Assembly (NCBI GenBank): GCA_900548185.1
Contig: URJJ01000006.1
Location: 1 to 64,000 of the forward strand
Direction: 5' to 3'
Source: an uncultured Opitutales bacterium
Lineage (GTDB): Bacteria; Verrucomicrobiota; Verrucomicrobiia; Opitutales; Intestinicryptomonadaceae
Length of the DNA: 64,000 nt
Below the pieces are notes generated by a model, which searched no databases, was not told the origin of the DNA, and was given only the letters and a program-made list of their open reading frames with translations. A program made the translations under genes and the position numbers. Below are positions 19,246-28,538 of this stretch, in pieces. How positions within the stretch are numbered: position 1 is the stretch's first letter; each line of letters opens with the position of its first letter.

Positions 19246-19800
19246 ATGAACGATAAAACGGTCCCCGAATGCCCATTCAGCCCCATGTACCCGTCGCAGC
19301 TCGAGCGCGGCGACGAATTTTTCATGAAGCTCGCCTACAACCGCGCGCTCAGGGCCTGGAAGCTCGGAGAGGTCCCGATAGGGGCCGTAATCGAATACGG
19401 CGGGGAGGTCGTCGCCCAGGCGCACAACATGGTGGAGACCATGGGGGACCCCACCGCGCACGCGGAGGTGCTGGCAATAACCCAGGCGGCGCGCGCAATC
19501 GGCGACTGGCGGCTCAACGGCGCCACGCTCTACGTCACAAAGGAGCCGTGCCCCATGTGTTCGGGGGCGTGCGTTATGAGCCGCGTAAGCCGCGTCGTTT
19601 TCGGCGCGCCGGACCCCAAGATGGGCTTTCTGGGAGGGGCTGCGAAATTTCATGAAATGTCCGGGCTTAACCACAGGGTGGATGTTGCCGATTGTGTTTT
19701 AAAGGACGAGTGCGCGGAACTTCTAAGGACGTTTTTCGCGCTCAAAAGGAACATAAAAAATTTAGAGAACACGGACGAGAGCGATGACATTTCAGGCTAA
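19246..19800 (+). CDS. tadA: tRNA-specific adenosine deaminase
   Basis: Deaminates A34 to inosine in tRNA-Arg(ACG). 184 residues. The zinc site is HAEV (proton-shuttling Glu) plus PCPMCSGACVMSR, followed by GAPDPKMGFLGG. The N-terminus is extended by ~20 residues relative to shorter homologues. The last 17 bp overlap the first start codon of the superoxide dismutase gene, so the two are probably translated from one message. Confidence 0.94.
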   Translation: MNDKTVPECPFSPMYPSQLERGDEFFMKLAYNRALRAWKLGEVPIGAVIEYGGEVVAQAHNMVETMGDPTAHAEVLAITQAARAIGDWRLNGATLYVTKEPCPMCSGACVMSRVSRVVFGAPDPKMGFLGGAAKFHEMSGLNHRVDVADCVLKDECAELLRTFFALKRNIKNLENTDESDDISG

Positions 19801-20503
19801 AACGACAATACTTGCGCTGGCCCTGTGCGCGCCCCTGTTCGCGGGAGCTCAAACACAAGGAAATACAATGAAATACGAACTTCAGCCCCTGCCCTACGCC
19901 CAGAACGCCCTGGAGCCGTACATCGACGCGGAAACCGTCATGTACCACCACGACAAGCACCAGGCGGCCTACGTGGCAAACTTAAACGCCGCCCTTGAAA
20001 AGGCGCCGGAATTCAAGGCGCCGGCCTGTCTGAGAGAGCTGGTTTCAAATCTGGACAAGGTTCCCGAAAGCATCCGCACCGCGGTTCGCAATAACGGCGG
20101 CGGAGTCTGGAACCACCAGTTTTACTGGAACGGCTTCACCCCGAAAAAGACCGAGCCCTGCGAAAAGCTGAAGAAGGCAATCGACAAGGCGTTCGGCTCG
20201 TTCGACGCCTTCAAGGAAAAGATGACGGCGGCCGGGCTCGGCAGGTTCGGCAGCGGGTGGGCGTGGCTTGTGGCCGGCCCTGACGGCGAACTGGACATAG
20301 TTTCCACCCCGAACCAGGACGCCCCGCTCATGGGCCCTGCCGCCCAGACTTGCGGGAGGACCCCGCTTCTTTGCATAGACGTCTGGGAGCACGCGTACTA
20401 TCTGAAATACAAAAACCTGCGCGGCGACTACCTCAAGGCGGTCTGGAACATAGTAAACTGGGACGAAGTCTGCGCCCGCTACGACAAGGCGCTCGCAAAG
20501 TAG
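19784..20503 (+). CDS. sodB: Superoxide dismutase (Fe/Mn family), possibly exported
   Basis: Converts superoxide to oxygen and peroxide. Fe/Mn fold: MYHHDKHQAAYV (first His ligands), WNHQFYWNG (second His), GSGWAWLV, and the DVWEHAYY block with Asp and His ligands. Fe and Mn types cannot be separated with confidence. There are two possible starts. ATG 19784 (239 residues) gives a signal peptide MTFQAKTTILALAL to FAGA, implying periplasmic export. ATG 19868 (211 residues, MKYELQPLPYA) has an AAGGAA ribosome-binding site and matches the usual cytoplasmic start. Both forms may be made. A strong hairpin terminator follows. Confidence 0.93.
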   Translation: MTFQAKTTILALALCAPLFAGAQTQGNTMKYELQPLPYAQNALEPYIDAETVMYHHDKHQAAYVANLNAALEKAPEFKAPACLRELVSNLDKVPESIRTAVRNNGGGVWNHQFYWNGFTPKKTEPCEKLKKAIDKAFGSFDAFKEKMTAAGLGRFGSGWAWLVAGPDGELDIVSTPNQDAPLMGPAAQTCGRTPLLCIDVWEHAYYLKYKNLRGDYLKAVWNIVNWDEVCARYDKALAK

Positions 20504-20529
20504 GGCCTTTTAAAAATTAACCCCAAAAA

Positions 20530-20571
20530 GGGCGCGCGGCAGGCACAGTTCTCCGCGCGCCCGACTTTTTT
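20530..20571. terminator. Terminator between the convergent sod and GH97 genes
   Basis: Perfect 10-bp stem GGGCGCGCGG/CCGCGCGCCC, then six T on the plus strand; an A-run (20525-20529) before the stem gives a T-tract on the minus strand, so it may work both ways. Confidence 0.85.
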
Positions 20572-20593
20572 ACGGCTGGCTCTAGCCGAAAAA

Positions 20594-22588
20594 TCACCGC
20601 TTAGGGGAGGCCCGCAGCACGAAGCCGCCGTCCCGGGCGATTTTTATTTTCAGCCTCCGGGAGGAGTCGGACTCAAACGCCTCGCGCCTGAAATCCGACG
20701 CCTTTTTCCCCGCATTGCGCCCGTCCCTGAAAAGCTCAACATCAAGCTTTACCCCCGCCGGGAACAGCTCCGAAAAATCCACCTCCGCCTCGCGCTCCGG
20801 CGCCGAAACGGCCGCGACGTACCAGTCGTCCCCGGAGCGGCGCGCCACGACCGCGTACTCGTCAATCCGCCCCGAAAGCGGCTTTGTTTCGTCCCATACG
20901 GTCGGAATGCGCCCGATAAACGAAGCCACGTCGGGCTCCTTCTCGTAGGCCGTAGGCGAATCGCAGAGCATCTGCACCGGCGAATAGTACAGGACAAACA
21001 GGGCCATCTGGCTAGCGCGGGTGCCCAGCCCCATGCGTATTCCGCACCCCGGGCGGAACTCCTTTTCCTTTACGTTCAGCATGGCCCCGGGCGTAAAGTC
21101 CAGGGCGCCTGTCATCATGCGCGTAAACGCAACGTTCAGGTCGTGCCCGATTGTGAGGCCGCCGGACATGTTCGTATATTCGTTCCCGCGCACGCTCTCG
21201 TAGCTGAGGACGTTCGGATAGGTCCGGCTCAGCCCGTTGGGCCGGGAGCAGCCGTGGAAGAAAACCACGAGCCCGTTTTCGGCCGCAGCGCGGGCCACGG
21301 CCTCGTAATACTCGTTTGCAAGCTGGTCGTCGCGCTCTATGAAATCGACCTTCAGCCCCGCGACGCCGAGTTCCCTCATATAGCGCATGTTGTCGGCTAT
21401 GTCCTTTTCAACGTCCTTTGCGGCGGCCCAAAGCAGGAGCTTTACGCCCTTTGATTTCGCATATTCGGCGGCGGCCCTTATGTCAAACGACGACTTGCAG
21501 CGGCGGAACCACTGCGGGCCGTCCGCAACTCCGCCGGTTCTTATCCAGCCGTCGTCAACCAGCGAGAACTTCAGGCCGAAGCGGGAGGCGAAATCGATGA
21601 AGTATCTGACGGTATCCATGTTCACCCCGGTCTCGAAATCCACGCCCTCCAGGAACCGCTCGTTCCACCAGTCCCAAGCGCACGTCCCGTAGGGTATCCA
21701 CGATACGTCCCCTATGCGGCAGGGGCTTGCGAGCCTGTAAACGGCGTCGCAGTCCAGGAGTTTTTCGTCGGAATCCGCAAAATAGACGATGCGCCACGGA
21801 AAGTCGCGCGCGGCGGAAGTTTTTGCGATGAAGTCCTCGGTTTCCGATATTTTCCAGACCCTGCCCTCATGTTCCATTTTTTGGGGGTACTTCGACCATA
21901 TCCCGCGCGCGAATCCGCCCTCCCGGTCCCAGGCGACGCGCAGGCTGGGATACGAAAACACGTCCGACTCCAGGACTGCCGCCTTGAAGCCGCCGAAATC
22001 CACCAGAAACGGCAGCGCGCTCGCGTATTTTTTTGAGAGGTCCGAAACGGCGCCCTTGATGCAGACCGCCTCGAAGTCGGAGCGCGTCCCGTCCGTGGGC
22101 TGTATCCACGCCCCGTTCCCTGCGGGGAATCTCAACTGCGAGGTCTCGCTTTTCACCTCCATCTCCCCGGGGCCGAAATCCGACCTGAAGCGGTAGGCGA
22201 AGGCGTCGTCGTAAAGGCGCAAAACCAGCGACCACCCGCCCCCCTCCGGAAGTATCTCGAATTCGCGGCACCTGTCGGCAACCTCGCGCCTGAAGTAAAA
22301 CGGAGACTTTATTTTCGCGTCCACGTCGCGCCCTGCGCAAGATTTCAGCCTCCACTTTCCGCCGATTTTCCCGCGTGAGGTATCCATGCCTATCTCGCAG
22401 TTTTCCATTACGGCCGTCCCCTTGAATTCGAGCCTGTCGATTTTCAGCGCGTCGCCGTCGGAGAGCGACACGCATACGCTCCCATCGGGGGATTTTAATA
22501 CAAGCGGCCTTCCGGAATCCGCGCGGGCCCCGGCAAACGGGGCGGCGGCCGCGCAAAACGCGGCGATGATTTTCAAGGTTTTAAACAT
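20594..22588 (-). CDS. Glycoside hydrolase family 97 (SusB-like)
   Basis: Predicted exported alpha-glucosidase or alpha-galactosidase acting on oligosaccharides. From ATG 22588 it has 664 residues with a signal peptide (MFKTLKIIAAFCAAAAPFAGARA); the frame opens 87 bp earlier without a better start. The N-terminal GH97 beta-sandwich (VLKSPDGSVCVSLSDG) leads into a TIM barrel with CAWDWWNERFLEG, FSLVDDGWI and AAGLKVDFIERDDQ-type segments, and a C-terminal sheet. The residues that separate inverting from retaining GH97 enzymes were not assigned. No SusC/SusD genes adjoin it. Single-gene unit. Confidence 0.88.
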   Translation of the reverse strand: MFKTLKIIAAFCAAAAPFAGARADSGRPLVLKSPDGSVCVSLSDGDALKIDRLEFKGTAVMENCEIGMDTSRGKIGGKWRLKSCAGRDVDAKIKSPFYFRREVADRCREFEILPEGGGWSLVLRLYDDAFAYRFRSDFGPGEMEVKSETSQLRFPAGNGAWIQPTDGTRSDFEAVCIKGAVSDLSKKYASALPFLVDFGGFKAAVLESDVFSYPSLRVAWDREGGFARGIWSKYPQKMEHEGRVWKISETEDFIAKTSAARDFPWRIVYFADSDEKLLDCDAVYRLASPCRIGDVSWIPYGTCAWDWWNERFLEGVDFETGVNMDTVRYFIDFASRFGLKFSLVDDGWIRTGGVADGPQWFRRCKSSFDIRAAAEYAKSKGVKLLLWAAAKDVEKDIADNMRYMRELGVAGLKVDFIERDDQLANEYYEAVARAAAENGLVVFFHGCSRPNGLSRTYPNVLSYESVRGNEYTNMSGGLTIGHDLNVAFTRMMTGALDFTPGAMLNVKEKEFRPGCGIRMGLGTRASQMALFVLYYSPVQMLCDSPTAYEKEPDVASFIGRIPTVWDETKPLSGRIDEYAVVARRSGDDWYVAAVSAPEREAEVDFSELFPAGVKLDVELFRDGRNAGKKASDFRREAFESDSSRRLKIKIARDGGFVLRASPKR

Positions 22589-23006
22589 ATGCGGGAAAGA
22601 TTCTTTTAGACTTTCTATTATCATCCCAAACATCTTGCCATGCAACAAAAAACGCATGGGCGCAACGCCCGCCATCCCCGCCCCTCAAGCCCTAGCATCA
22701 AAGCGTCCCGCAGGAGGCAAACGCATGCGCTAAGTCCGTGCAAGGATTCGCGCCTCCGCGCGTACCCCGAGTCGCGCCCCCAGGAGCCGCGCCGCCGCGC
22801 GGCAAGACCAGGCGGGGCTTCCATCCAAAATAACACCGGCTTTCGCCCGCAAAACCTGAAGCCAGCCGAAAGGCACGGCGCGCGCCCGCCCCCGGAAACT
22901 GCGGCGCGAGCATCAAAAAACGCTCCGGAGGCACGCGGGCAAAACCTTTCGAAAATCCCCTGCAAAAGGGCCTCGGGAGCGCATCCCCGCAGCCGTGTGG
23001 CGGAGG
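22589..23006. other. Intergenic region, no gene recognised
   Basis: GC-rich sequence between the end of the efflux operon and the start of the GH97 gene. Open frames here lack protein features. It should hold the GH97 promoter. Confidence 0.5.
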
Positions 23007-24245
23007 CTATTCGTAGCGCAGGGCCGTGATGGGGTCGAGGCGCGCCGCCCTTATAGACGGATATATGCCCGACACGATGCCGATAGATATGCTGAAAAGC
23101 AGGGCGTACAGCATCGCGTTGAAAGGCACTGTCATGTGGGGCGCGTCGAGCGGTATGCGCAGGATATAGACCACCGCGATGCTAAGCCCCATGCCCAGAA
23201 GCCCGCCCAAAAAGCTTATCACGACTGACTCGGCGAGAAACTGTATGAATATGTCGGACGACCTCGCGCCGAGCGCCTTCCTGACGCCGATTTCGCGTAT
23301 TCGCTCGTTTATGACGGCAAGCATCACGTTCATTATCCCGATGCCGCCCACCAGCAGGGATATAAGCGCTACTCCGCCCAGCGACACCTTCATCTTTATC
23401 TCGCGCATCCTGAACTTCTCAAGCTCGGCCTCCCCGGTTTTTATGTTGAAGTCCTGAATGCCGTTATGCATCTGGTTCAGCGTGTTTTCAACCTGGGCCA
23501 CGGCGTCTGAAAGGTACTTGGCGTCGCCTACTTTCATGTAGATGCTGTTCACGCCCCGGTCGCCGCGGTAGCGCATCGCGGCCGTCGTTATCGGGATATA
23601 GATTAGCCGGTTTTTGTGGCGCAGCACGTTGCGGTTGCCGACCATGCGCTCGTACTTTTTCAAAACCCCTACAATCTGGTAGAGCGACCCCCTTATGCGG
23701 ACGAACTTGCCGACGGGGTCCTCACCCGGCCCGAACACGATGTCCGCATACTCCGCGCCGACGACGGCGACCGAGGCGTACGACTGCATGTCCATTTCGC
23801 ACAGCGACCTGCCGCGCTCCACTTCGAGCTGGCCGATGTCTATGTTGTCCCCGAATATCGCAAACACGGGCATCCACGTGCGCCCCCTCTTGCCGCGGAC
23901 GCGCTCGTGGCTGACGTAAATCTGGGGGCTTATGTACTCGATGAGGGGCACGGAGTAGCGGATGGCGTACGCGTCGTCGATAGTGAGCCCCTTTGAAAGG
24001 GATGCGATGTCGGCCTGCTCGTCCGGCACGTCCTGGCGATCGACCTGTATCAGCTCTATGCCGCCCATCTCCTCGAACGCCTTGCGCGACTCGTAAAGCA
24101 TGTTTTCCACCACGCTCATCATGGCGACAAGCGCGGCGCAGCCGAGGACGATGCCGACCATCGAGAGCATCGAGCGAATCTTGTGGGACCATATTTCGCC
24201 GAGGCCGTTGGTTATCCCCACAAAGAAGTCTATTACGATTTTCAC
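23007..24245 (-). CDS. macB: MacB-type ABC transporter permease
   Basis: Membrane half of a split MacB. 412 residues. One N-terminal transmembrane segment (MLSMVGIVLGCAALVAMMSV) is followed by a large periplasmic domain (~50-285) and three C-terminal membrane segments. The FtsX/MacB motif is GGIGIMNVMLAVINERIREIG followed by RKALGA, and the end is RAARLDPITALRYE. MacB proteins act as mechanotransmitters that push substrates from the periplasm through TolC. The start overlaps the ATPase stop by 4 bp. Last gene of the tolC-macA-ATPase-permease operon. Confidence 0.93.
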   Translation of the reverse strand: MKIVIDFFVGITNGLGEIWSHKIRSMLSMVGIVLGCAALVAMMSVVENMLYESRKAFEEMGGIELIQVDRQDVPDEQADIASLSKGLTIDDAYAIRYSVPLIEYISPQIYVSHERVRGKRGRTWMPVFAIFGDNIDIGQLEVERGRSLCEMDMQSYASVAVVGAEYADIVFGPGEDPVGKFVRIRGSLYQIVGVLKKYERMVGNRNVLRHKNRLIYIPITTAAMRYRGDRGVNSIYMKVGDAKYLSDAVAQVENTLNQMHNGIQDFNIKTGEAELEKFRMREIKMKVSLGGVALISLLVGGIGIMNVMLAVINERIREIGVRKALGARSSDIFIQFLAESVVISFLGGLLGMGLSIAVVYILRIPLDAPHMTVPFNAMLYALLFSISIGIVSGIYPSIRAARLDPITALRYE

Positions 24246-24955
24246 CGCGCGGCCCTCCCCTTCTCGGTCAGGGAATCCTCCACTATGCAGCCGTCGCTCA
24301 TGCGTATGACGCGCCTGGCGGACTTGGCCACGTCAAGGTCGTGCGTCACCATGACTATTGTCTGGCCGTCCGCCACAAGCTCGTCGAAAAGCTCCAGCAC
24401 CTTCCTGACGTTTTTTACGTCCAGCGCCCCCGTGGGCTCGTCCGCAAAAATCACGCGCGGGCGGTTGACCAGCGCGCGGGCTATCGAGACGCGCTGGCGC
24501 TCGCCGCCCGAAAGCTGGCTTGGGATGTGGTTTTCGCGGTGCAGCATCCCCACCCTGTCCAGGGCCTCCCTGGCGCGCTCAAGCTGGCCCGACACTTTCT
24601 CCCGCGAATACGAAAACGGGAGCATCACGTTTTTTATGACGCTCAGGCGCGGCAGCAGGTTGAAGGTCTGGAACACGAAGCCGATGCGGTTTGAGCGGTA
24701 CCACGCCCTCCGGTTTGCGGATATGCGCGATACATCCGCGCCGTCGAAGAGTATCGTCCCGTCGGTCGGGGTGTCCATGAAGCCCAGTATGTGCATCAGG
24801 GTCGATTTGCCGGAGCCCGACGCCCCCAGAATCACGGCGTAGTCGTTCTCGCGTATCTGGAGGTCCACGCCCTTGAGGGCGTAGACGTCCTCGTCGCCCA
24901 GCCTGTATATTTTGCGGAGCTTGCGCGTTTCAAGAATTACGGGGCGGTCGTCCAT
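24242..24955 (-). CDS. MacB/LolD-type ABC ATPase
   Basis: ATP-hydrolysing half of the split MacB. From ATG 24955 it has 237 residues beginning MDDRPVILETRKL; a longer frame from 25057 would overlap macA and is not family-like. Walker A is GASGSGKST, the signature is LSGGERQR, and Walker B is VIFADEPTGALD, with the Q-loop FVFQTFNLLPR. It lies 7 bp after macA and is coupled to the permease. Confidence 0.93.
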   Translation of the reverse strand: MDDRPVILETRKLRKIYRLGDEDVYALKGVDLQIRENDYAVILGASGSGKSTLMHILGFMDTPTDGTILFDGADVSRISANRRAWYRSNRIGFVFQTFNLLPRLSVIKNVMLPFSYSREKVSGQLERAREALDRVGMLHRENHIPSQLSGGERQRVSIARALVNRPRVIFADEPTGALDVKNVRKVLELFDELVADGQTIVMVTHDLDVAKSARRVIRMSDGCIVEDSLTEKGRAAR

Positions 24956-24962
24956 TGCCGCG

Positions 24963-26105
24963 CTATTCGGACTTTTCATCCGGAGAAGCTCCGGAGTCCT
25001 TGAAGTCCACGATTTCCTGGAACGGGGAAAGGTTCTTTTTAGGATACGACAGCGCAATGACGTCCCCCTCTTCGAGGCCGCGCTTTATCTCGACGTAGCG
25101 GATGTCGCTTATTCCGGTTTCAACCCGCCTCTTCTCCCACATGCCTTCCGCGTTTTTGGCGAACACGTAGCGGACCTTGCCGTCGGAATAGACAGCGGAA
25201 AGTATCACGGCGCAGACGTTTTCGGCGCGGCTTACGGGAAATTCGATGTTGGCGCTTATGCCGGGCCTGACGCGGCCGCCGACGGCCTTGAAGGCCACCT
25301 TCACGGGGAACACGCGGATGTTGTTCTCGTTCTTTGCGTAGGGGGACATCGAGATTATCTCGCCGTTGAAGGAGAGGTCTTTCATCGAGTCGAAAGTGAT
25401 TACCGGGGTAGAGGCCCCGCCGCTTATCTTCTCTATTTCGATTTCATTGATTTTCACCTCGACGTACAGGTTTTCGAGGGAGCTAACCTTCATGAGGAGC
25501 GTGCCGTCGTTCACCGAGCCCGCGCCGACGATGACCTGCCCGGGGTTCAGCTCCATGTCGGTGACGGTGCCGTCCTGCGGGGCGCGGATGGTGGTCTTTG
25601 AGAGGTTGTCCTTGGCCTTTTCCCACTCGGACTCCTTGACTTTTAGCTGTATTTCGGCCTTGCTCATGCGGGTTTTTGCGTCGTCGTAATCCTTGGCGAT
25701 GGCAAAGCCCTTCTTCATCAGCTCCTCCTGGCGGGCGAAGTCGCGCTTTTCCTGCTCCAGCGTGAGCTTTTGGAGGTAGTATTCGTTGTTGGCCATGGAC
25801 TCCTCGGACTGGGGCGAAGTCTTGTCCAGCTCAAGCAGTATGGTCTTGGCCTTCACAACGTCCCCGTTTTCCACGTATATGGCGGAGATTTTCCCGCTTA
25901 TTTCGGAGCGTATCTCGGTGCTTACTATCGGCTGGACGAAGCCGGTCGCGGTGACCTTCTCCTCGATGTCGACGCGCTTGACCTCGGCGGTCGGCGTCTC
26001 GTCGCGCGCCTCCTCGGCCCTTATTTTCATCACGTACTGGGCGACGTAATAGGTCATTACGCCCACGGCCGCCAAAACCACTGCTGCTATGAAAAACTTC
26101 TTCAT
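24963..26105 (-). CDS. macA: Periplasmic adaptor protein (MacA/HlyD family)
   Basis: Bridges the inner-membrane MacB and the outer-membrane channel. 380 residues. One N-terminal membrane anchor (MKKFFIAAVVLAAVGVMTYY); a barrel-sandwich segment (IRSEISGKISAIYVENGDVV); an alpha-hairpin of ~80 residues (EYYLQKLTLEQEKRDFARQE onward); then the return lipoyl half (IRAPQDGTVTDMELNPGQVI) and membrane-proximal barrels. It lies 11 bp after the TolC-family gene. Confidence 0.93.
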   Translation of the reverse strand: MKKFFIAAVVLAAVGVMTYYVAQYVMKIRAEEARDETPTAEVKRVDIEEKVTATGFVQPIVSTEIRSEISGKISAIYVENGDVVKAKTILLELDKTSPQSEESMANNEYYLQKLTLEQEKRDFARQEELMKKGFAIAKDYDDAKTRMSKAEIQLKVKESEWEKAKDNLSKTTIRAPQDGTVTDMELNPGQVIVGAGSVNDGTLLMKVSSLENLYVEVKINEIEIEKISGGASTPVITFDSMKDLSFNGEIISMSPYAKNENNIRVFPVKVAFKAVGGRVRPGISANIEFPVSRAENVCAVILSAVYSDGKVRYVFAKNAEGMWEKRRVETGISDIRYVEIKRGLEEGDVIALSYPKKNLSPFQEIVDFKDSGASPDEKSE

Positions 26106-26116
26106 GAAAAAAATCC

Positions 26117-27820
26117 CTATTCGTTGCGCGCCATGTTTGAGGGCGGAAGCTCGTATTCGCCGAGCGCCCCCCAGTTGAATCCGTGGCGCTTGAGAATCGT
26201 CCCGTCCAGGCGCGAGAGCTTCGCCTGGGCGAGTATGACCGCGTAAACGGCGTCGAGGTAGCGCCGCTTAGACTCGTCGAGGTCGCGCTGCGACTGCAAC
26301 ACGTCGCGGAAAGTCGTCAGGCCGACGTCGTAGAGCGCCTTCTGCTGGTCGAACGACTCCACGTTCAGGGCCAGCGTCCTGGCGGCGCTCCGCCTCGACT
26401 CGATTCCAGATTCCAAATCCCGGTACGCCAGGCGCAGGTTCATCATCAGGTCCTGCCTGATGTTTGCGAGGTTCACGTGCGAGCGGCGCAGTCCGAGCAT
26501 CGCCTTGGCCTGCCTCGCCCTCTCCTCGCGCAGCCCCCACGGCAGAATGACGTCCACCCCGGCGTTCCACGAATACCCCCTCGCGTCGGTCGCGTTTTTA
26601 TACGAATCCAGATAAGTGCCGTCGCGCCCGAGCACGGAGCCGCCCGCGCGTATGTTGAGCGTGGGGTTCACGTTGTCGTCGGCCACGGCCGAGTCGATTT
26701 TGGACTGCTCGACGGCCTCAAGGGCTATCTGGAGGTCGAGGTCGAAGGCCAGCGCCCCGGAGATAACGCTGCCGAAGTCGGGCATCTCGATGTCGTCCTG
26801 CGGAAGGACGGCGACCGAAAACTTGGGGTTGTTGTCGAACTCCAGCCTGCCGAACGAGCCGAGAAGCTCGTCGTTGTTTTTTTCGATGAGCTGTTCGGCG
26901 GAAATCATCTGCTCCTCGGCCAGGGCCAGGTTCGCCTCGGCCTGGAGGACGTCCTGGCGGCGGATTATGCCCACAGCGAGCTTTGCCTTGTTCTCTTCCA
27001 GAAGCTTCTTTGCAAGCTCTAGATTGCTCTTTCGCAGGTCCCTGAAGGCGTAGGCCGCCGAGAGGTTCCAATACGCGACCTCCGAGTTCAGCACGGTATC
27101 CAGAATCTGCTTTTTAAGCTCGAGCTCGCTCTGCCTCTTATACGAGCGGGCGAGGGCTATCGGGGCGAGGTTCACCACGGTTCCGGCCCCTTTCAGGAGG
27201 GGCTGGGTGGCCTCGAGGCCTATGTTTGCGCCGAAGTCGGGGTTCAGGAGGCTGTAGGTTGAATTGGACCACGAGCGCGAAGACGAGGTGAAAAGCCTCA
27301 GCGAAGCGCCGGTTGAAATCTTCTGCTGAATGCTGAAGTCGTAGGAAAAGTTGTTGCTTTCGGGTATGGGGGAGCCGTCGAGGCTGGAGGTCGCGCGGGC
27401 GTCGCGCCTGTCCTTGTAATCGACAGAAAGGCTCAGGCGCGGCTCAAATACGGCCTCCTGCACCTCGATGTCCTGGGCCTTCATCTCCGGGTCGTAGCGC
27501 CTGTATATAAGGCTCAGGTTCCCGCGCATGGCCGAGTCTATCGCGCTTTGCAGCGAAAGCGGGGTCTTTTTTCCCGCTGCAACCTGCGGCGCGGGATTTT
27601 TTACAATGCTCGGCGGCAGAAGCCGCGCGTCGAGCACGCCAACCCCCTTCGGGTCGGCCGCGGCCTCTAGAACCTCCCTGGCCTTCTGTCTGGAAGCCTC
27701 CACAGCCGCCGCTGCCCCTTCCGCCCCCGCAGAAGCCGCATCCGCGCCCGCGCAACGCAGGCAGGCGGCAACGCATGCCGCCGATGCCAGGACAGAACGT
27801 CTGAAATTCCCCATAAACAT
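26117..27820 (-). CDS. TolC-family outer membrane efflux protein
   Basis: Forms the outer-membrane exit duct. 567 residues, with a signal peptide (up to about CAGADA, residue 28) and a long coiled-coil/beta-barrel architecture seen as repeated Gln/Glu/Arg/Ala-rich helices (SELELKKQILDTVLNSEVAY; YRDLESGIESRRSAARTLAL). Two ATGs lie six bases apart; the second (27814, MGNFRR) is equally plausible. A possible TATAAC -10 lies at 27834-27839. First gene of a complete tripartite efflux operon; antibiotics, peptides or lipids are possible substrates. Confidence 0.9.
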   Translation of the reverse strand: MFMGNFRRSVLASAACVAACLRCAGADAASAGAEGAAAAVEASRQKAREVLEAAADPKGVGVLDARLLPPSIVKNPAPQVAAGKKTPLSLQSAIDSAMRGNLSLIYRRYDPEMKAQDIEVQEAVFEPRLSLSVDYKDRRDARATSSLDGSPIPESNNFSYDFSIQQKISTGASLRLFTSSSRSWSNSTYSLLNPDFGANIGLEATQPLLKGAGTVVNLAPIALARSYKRQSELELKKQILDTVLNSEVAYWNLSAAYAFRDLRKSNLELAKKLLEENKAKLAVGIIRRQDVLQAEANLALAEEQMISAEQLIEKNNDELLGSFGRLEFDNNPKFSVAVLPQDDIEMPDFGSVISGALAFDLDLQIALEAVEQSKIDSAVADDNVNPTLNIRAGGSVLGRDGTYLDSYKNATDARGYSWNAGVDVILPWGLREERARQAKAMLGLRRSHVNLANIRQDLMMNLRLAYRDLESGIESRRSAARTLALNVESFDQQKALYDVGLTTFRDVLQSQRDLDESKRRYLDAVYAVILAQAKLSRLDGTILKRHGFNWGALGEYELPPSNMARNE

Positions 27821-27994
27821 ATATAAAGAACAAGTTATATTTCAGCCCGGAAAATCCGCAAGACCTTTTTGCCAAAAGGGCGTTTTTTTTCAGAAACCCT
27901 CCCCTTTCATTCCCGCCGGGGCCGAACTAGGGCGTTGACATTCCCGCCCCTTTTTGGGAAATTCAGGGTTTTAATTCAAGAAACAGGAGACACA

Positions 27995-28423
27995 ATGAGC
28001 AAAGAGATAGAAGAATCGTGCGATTTCAAACTGGACTTTTCCAAGCTTAAAAAAATCGCCCAATGCTCCGAAGACGTGATTCCCGCAATCGCCCAGTGCG
28101 CAGACTCCGGCGAGGTGCTGATAGTCGGCTACGCAAACCGCCTCGCCCTCGAAACCGCCCTGCGCGAAAAAATGGCGACCTTCTGGAGCACGTCGCGCAA
28201 CGAGCTTTGGATAAAGGGCAAAACCAGCGGCGACTTTCTGGAAATAGTGGACATCCTCGTAAACTGCGAGCAAAACTCAATAGTTTACAAGGTCCGCATG
28301 AAGGGCAAGGGCTCCTGCCACACTAAAAACGCCGACGGCACCCCGAGGCGCGGCTGCTACTACCGCAGGCTGGTCGAAAAGGACGGGGCGCTCGCGCTGG
28401 AATTTCTCGAACAGTACCGCTGA
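27995..28423 (+). CDS. hisI: Phosphoribosyl-AMP cyclohydrolase
   Basis: Third step of histidine synthesis: opens the ring of PR-AMP. From ATG 27995 (AGGAGA ribosome-binding site 5 bp upstream) it has 142 residues. Conserved blocks are GYANRLALETAL, FWSTSRNELWIKG, a Cys in VNCEQNS, and the zinc-binding C-terminus CHTKNADGTPRRGCYYR. It is the monofunctional form, without a HisE pyrophosphohydrolase domain. No other his genes are nearby. A terminator follows directly. Confidence 0.94.
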   Translation: MSKEIEESCDFKLDFSKLKKIAQCSEDVIPAIAQCADSGEVLIVGYANRLALETALREKMATFWSTSRNELWIKGKTSGDFLEIVDILVNCEQNSIVYKVRMKGKGSCHTKNADGTPRRGCYYRRLVEKDGALALEFLEQYR

Positions 28424-28425
28424 CA

Positions 28426-28470
28426 GCGCGCCGCGCCGTCCGGGACAGCCCAGGCGGCGCGCCCTTTTTT
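28426..28470 (+). terminator. Terminator of hisI
   Basis: Stem GCGCGCCG (28426-28433)/CGGCGCGC (28455-28462), then CC and six T, right after the hisI stop. Confidence 0.8.
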
Positions 28471-28538
28471 AAGATTAAAATCGTTGCAATTTGCGCGCGC
28501 GGGAATAAAGTGTGCCCAATATAAACAATACTTTCACT

